Assembly: GCA_947627575.1 (NCBI GenBank)
Contig: CANQWN010000001.1
Location: 62,001-126,000 of the forward strand
Origin: an uncultured Clostridia bacterium
GTDB lineage: Bacteria > Bacillota > Clostridia > Christensenellales > Borkfalkiaceae
Length of the DNA: 64,000 nucleotides
Direction: 5' to 3'
This document shows positions 61,437 to 64,000 of this stretch, piece by piece. Position 1 is the stretch's first letter, and every line of letters starts with the position of its first letter. The position numbers were made by a program, and so were the translations under genes. The notes beneath the pieces are model-generated. The model saw only the letters and a list, made by a program, of their open reading frames with translations. It made no database searches and had not been told where the DNA came from.

Positions 61437-61457
61437 GATATTTACATTGCGGAAGTG

Positions 61458-61486
61458 ATTATATCATATTAACCTTTTGTTTGCAA
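61458..61486 (-). promoter_or_regulatory. Promoter of tRNA-Glu
   Basis: Minus strand: TTGCAA, 17 bases, TATAAT with TGA before the -10. Confidence 0.75.
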
Positions 61487-61600
61487 GCAAAAACGTCTTA
61501 TAATCTTCCTTTTTATTTGATTAATGTAAATACGCGGCTGTTACGGAGTAAGTATTTTAAAATTTAACTAAAATTTCACTTTAAGAAAAGGGTTATAAAG

Positions 61601-61629
61601 TTGACAGAAATTTATTATAATAATAAAAT
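61601..61629 (+). promoter_or_regulatory. Promoter of the ABC exporter operon
   Basis: TTGACA, exactly 17 bases, TAAAAT; GAGG site before the first gene. Confidence 0.7.
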
Positions 61630-61663
61630 TTAATAGTATAATAAATTGAAGCAAGAGGTATAG

Positions 61664-63418
61664 ATGGTTAAAACATTACTTAAAAGCGTAAGGGAATATA
61701 AAAAACCTTCCATACTGTGCCCCATCGTTATGATAGGCGAGGCGGCAATGGAAATAGTTATCCCTTTCCTGACAAAATTTATAATACAGGAACTTGAAAA
61801 CCTCAATAAAGGGATGGAGTATAACCTTAACACAATAATTATTTGTTCGGTGCTTATGGTTGTATGTTCGTTGTTTGCCTTGCTCTGCGGCGTATGGGGC
61901 GGGCAGCTTTCCGCGCGCGCTTCCTGCGGTTTTGCGCACAACCTGCGCGAGGATATGTACAACAATATCCAAACTTATTCATTTGCCAATATAGATAATT
62001 TTTCAACCTCAAGCCTGATAACAAGGGTTACAACCGACGTCACAAACGTTCAAAACGCATACCAGATGAGTATACGTATGTTGGTGCGCGCCCCCGTTTT
62101 GTTTGTTTCGGCAACTATTATGACTTGCCTTATAGAGCCGAAAATGGCGCTTATCTTTATTGCCGCGGCGGCTTTTTTAGGCGTAATTGTTTTCATATGT
62201 ATGTTTAAAGTGGTTCCCCACTTTAAAATGATGTTTAAAAAATACGATAACCTTAATTCCGTCGTGCAGGAAGACCTTACGGCTATACGCGTAGTTAAAT
62301 CTTACGTGCGCGAAGACCACGAAATAGAGAAGATGCGCAAAGCCACGGGCGACGTATACGAATATTCCGTAAAAGCCGAAAAAATTCTTACGTTTATGAT
62401 GCCTTGCGTGACGTTGACAATGTTCGCAACAATAATAGTGCTTCTGCTTGTCGGCTCGCATATGTCCGTCGGCAACATTGCTGGCAACGTAGGCGCCGCC
62501 GATTTGCAGACCCTTATAAGCTATTCCACGCAGATACTTTCCGGCGTAATGATGGTGGCAATGTGCCTGAACTTCATTTCGCTTTCAAGGGGCAGCATGG
62601 AGAGAATTTGCGAGGTTCTTAATGAAAAAACAACTTTGCCCAAGCCCGTACAGCCCGTATATGAAGTTGAAAACGGATCGATAGAGTTTGAAGACGTTGA
62701 TTTTGCCTATTCGCAGAAAGCCGACGTCACTGTTTTGAAAAATATCAATTTTTCTATCAAACAGGGCGAAATGGTGGGCATTATAGGCGCCACCGGTTCG
62801 GGAAAAACTTCGCTTGTTTCGCTTATTCCAAGGCTTTACGATACCACCAAAGGTACGGTAAAGGTAGGCGGGGTGGACGTAAAAAATTATAACCTCGATT
62901 CCCTGCGCAATAAAGTTGCTATGGTTTTGCAAAAGAATGTACTGTTTTCCGGCACAATCGCCGAAAATCTGCGTTGGGGCGACGAAAACGCCACGGACGA
63001 AGATTTGCGCTTTGCCGCAAGACAGGCTTGCGCGGAAGAATTTATCGACGCGCTTCCCGGCGGCTTCGACTATGATTTGGGGCAGGGCGGCGTAAACGTT
63101 TCCGGCGGACAGAAGCAGAGGCTTTGCATAGCCCGCGCTATGTTGAAAAAACCGCTTGTAATTATCTTTGACGATTCAACGTCCGCAGTAGATACAAAAA
63201 CGGACGCGCAGATTCGTTCCTCTTTAAGGCAGTACGCGCCCGACACGACGAAGATAATCATTGCCCAGCGTATAGCTTCCGTGCAGGACGCAGACAAGAT
63301 AATAGTTTTGGACGAGGGCGAGATAGTGGGCATAGGCACGCACGAACAACTTCTCGAAACAAACGAGATTTACAGGGAAGTGTACAGTTCACAGGTAAAG
63401 GGGGCGGACAATGAATAA
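61664..63418 (+). CDS. ABC exporter half-transporter (membrane domain + ATPase), first subunit
   Basis: 584 residues: six-helix membrane domain (~15-310) with the EEDLTAIRVVKSYVRE-type coupling helix (QEDLTAIRVVKSY), then an ATPase with Walker A GATGSGKTSL, Q-loop VLQKNVLFSGT, signature NVSGGQKQRL and Walker B VIIFDDSTSAVD. The residue after Walker B is Asp (DDS) instead of the catalytic Glu, as in the degenerate site of heterodimeric exporters such as BmrC/TM287. Overlaps its partner by 8 bases. Substrate unknown (multidrug or lipid type). Confidence 0.92.
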   Translation: MVKTLLKSVREYKKPSILCPIVMIGEAAMEIVIPFLTKFIIQELENLNKGMEYNLNTIIICSVLMVVCSLFALLCGVWGGQLSARASCGFAHNLREDMYNNIQTYSFANIDNFSTSSLITRVTTDVTNVQNAYQMSIRMLVRAPVLFVSATIMTCLIEPKMALIFIAAAAFLGVIVFICMFKVVPHFKMMFKKYDNLNSVVQEDLTAIRVVKSYVREDHEIEKMRKATGDVYEYSVKAEKILTFMMPCVTLTMFATIIVLLLVGSHMSVGNIAGNVGAADLQTLISYSTQILSGVMMVAMCLNFISLSRGSMERICEVLNEKTTLPKPVQPVYEVENGSIEFEDVDFAYSQKADVTVLKNINFSIKQGEMVGIIGATGSGKTSLVSLIPRLYDTTKGTVKVGGVDVKNYNLDSLRNKVAMVLQKNVLFSGTIAENLRWGDENATDEDLRFAARQACAEEFIDALPGGFDYDLGQGGVNVSGGQKQRLCIARAMLKKPLVIIFDDSTSAVDTKTDAQIRSSLRQYAPDTTKIIIAQRIASVQDADKIIVLDEGEIVGIGTHEQLLETNEIYREVYSSQVKGADNE

Positions 63419-64000
63419 GACTGTTGCAGGTAAAAGGCGCGGCGCCAAAAACCCCATGCAGACCCTAAAAAGGTTGCTTAAATATACATTTAAAAATTAT
63501 AAGGCGGCAACGGCGTTCGTTATAATTTTCGTACTTCTTTCTTCGGCGGCAAACGTTTTGGGCGCGTCTTTCGTTGCGCCTATAATCACCGCGCTGTTCA
63601 ATTTTTCCAAAGGCGCACCCGTAGATATGTGGATAATTTATAAAAACGTAATTATCATTGCATGTATCTACACGGCGGGCGCGCTTGCGGCGTTTGCGTA
63701 TAACAGGATAATGATGTACATTGCGCAGGGCACTTTAAAGCGTTTGCGCGACGAGATGTTCGCCAAGATGCAAAAGTTGCCGCTTAAATATTTCGACGCC
63801 CACACTCACGGCGATTTGATGAGTTTGTATACAAATGACGTGGATACAATGCGCCAGTTGCTTTCGCAAACAATTCCGCAGCTTGTTTCTTCTGCGCTTA
63901 CGGTTATATTTGTATTTACGATGATGGTTTTGTATAGCGTTACCCTTACTTTGGTAATTGTAATTATGCTTGTGGTTATGATATTCTCAATCAAAGCCAT
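63411..64000 (+). CDS. ABC exporter half-transporter, second subunit (partial)
   Basis: Absent from the ORF track because it runs off the window. ATG 63411 overlaps the first subunit's stop. The 196 codons present encode an ABC membrane domain: RRLLKYTFKNYKAATAFVII-type first helix, QGTLKRLRDEMFAKMQKLPLKYFDAHTHGDLMSLYTNDVDTMRQLLSQ, and further hydrophobic helices. It should carry the catalytically complete ATPase of the heterodimer beyond the edge. Confidence 0.92.
   Translation, partial: MNKTVAGKRRGAKNPMQTLKRLLKYTFKNYKAATAFVIIFVLLSSAANVLGASFVAPIITALFNFSKGAPVDMWIIYKNVIIIACIYTAGALAAFAYNRIMMYIAQGTLKRLRDEMFAKMQKLPLKYFDAHTHGDLMSLYTNDVDTMRQLLSQTIPQLVSSALTVIFVFTMMVLYSVTLTLVIVIMLVVMIFSIKA

Overview
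The window looks like the chromosome of a Gram-positive, low-to-mid GC anaerobe of the Clostridia. Supporting this are a dgt-dnaG-rpoD-trmK-nif3 macro-operon, a dihydroorotate dehydrogenase B pair (pyrK/pyrD), a SpoVB-like flippase, strong Shine-Dalgarno sites, and near-consensus sigma-A promoters that mostly carry an extended -10 TGn. Gut or plant-fibre lineages related to Christensenellales are a guess from style only. The sequence alone does not fix the genus.

Layout. 1-2238 (minus) holds most of a secreted lipoprotein that runs off the window. 2.4-6.6 kb carries a split TauE/SafE exporter, a SpoVB/MurJ-type flippase, a LysM protein, an unknown Cys-containing protein and a metallophosphoesterase. 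6.65-12.39 kb is a complete UMP biosynthesis operon pyrB-C-F-K-D-E. It is driven by a perfect TTGACA-17-TATAAT promoter and preceded by an attenuator-like leader. 12.4-15.6 kb is an accessory patch: an XRE regulator, then a translationally coupled trio made of a 38-aa peptide, a 241-aa unknown and a VirD4/TraG-like ATPase. 15.6-17.6 kb has a polysaccharide deacetylase, a small membrane-anchored protein, and a 126-bp tandem array built from copies of the 3' end of the adjacent tRNA-Thr. 17.8-23.4 kb is a ComEC-like hydrolase followed by aroC-B-E-Q-K and a FabG-like reductase. 23.6-29.6 kb is the dgt-dnaG-rpoD macro-operon. 29.6-33.5 kb has an SGNH hydrolase, a flavodoxin-like reductase, an archaeal-type AspRS, 6S RNA and inorganic pyrophosphatase.

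33.5-57.1 kb is a cell-surface and polysaccharide region. It contains a hairpin-rich intergenic stretch, an Ig-like lipoprotein, a family-9-type pectate lyase with conserved calcium ligands, a malic enzyme, and a single 15-kb gene for a 4998-residue surface protein. That gene carries a 10-G tract at its ribosome binding site and a 9-G tract inside codon 783 onward, so it is a strong candidate for phase variation.

57.1-61.4 kb contains an XRE membrane regulator and then a compact island of about 3.5 kb. The island encodes a TSPPYW DNA methyltransferase fused to a nuclease-like OB domain, an MjaI-type restriction enzyme, a DUF5343-like protein and a Swt1-type HEPN protein. It lies between two ~97-bp direct repeats, one of which abuts and includes the 3' end of tRNA-Glu. 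No integrase is present. The window ends in a heterodimeric ABC exporter pair.

The best candidates for something undescribed are the tRNA-Glu-bounded four-gene R-M/HEPN island, the coupled peptide/241-aa/VirD4-like operon, and the poly-G-controlled giant surface protein.
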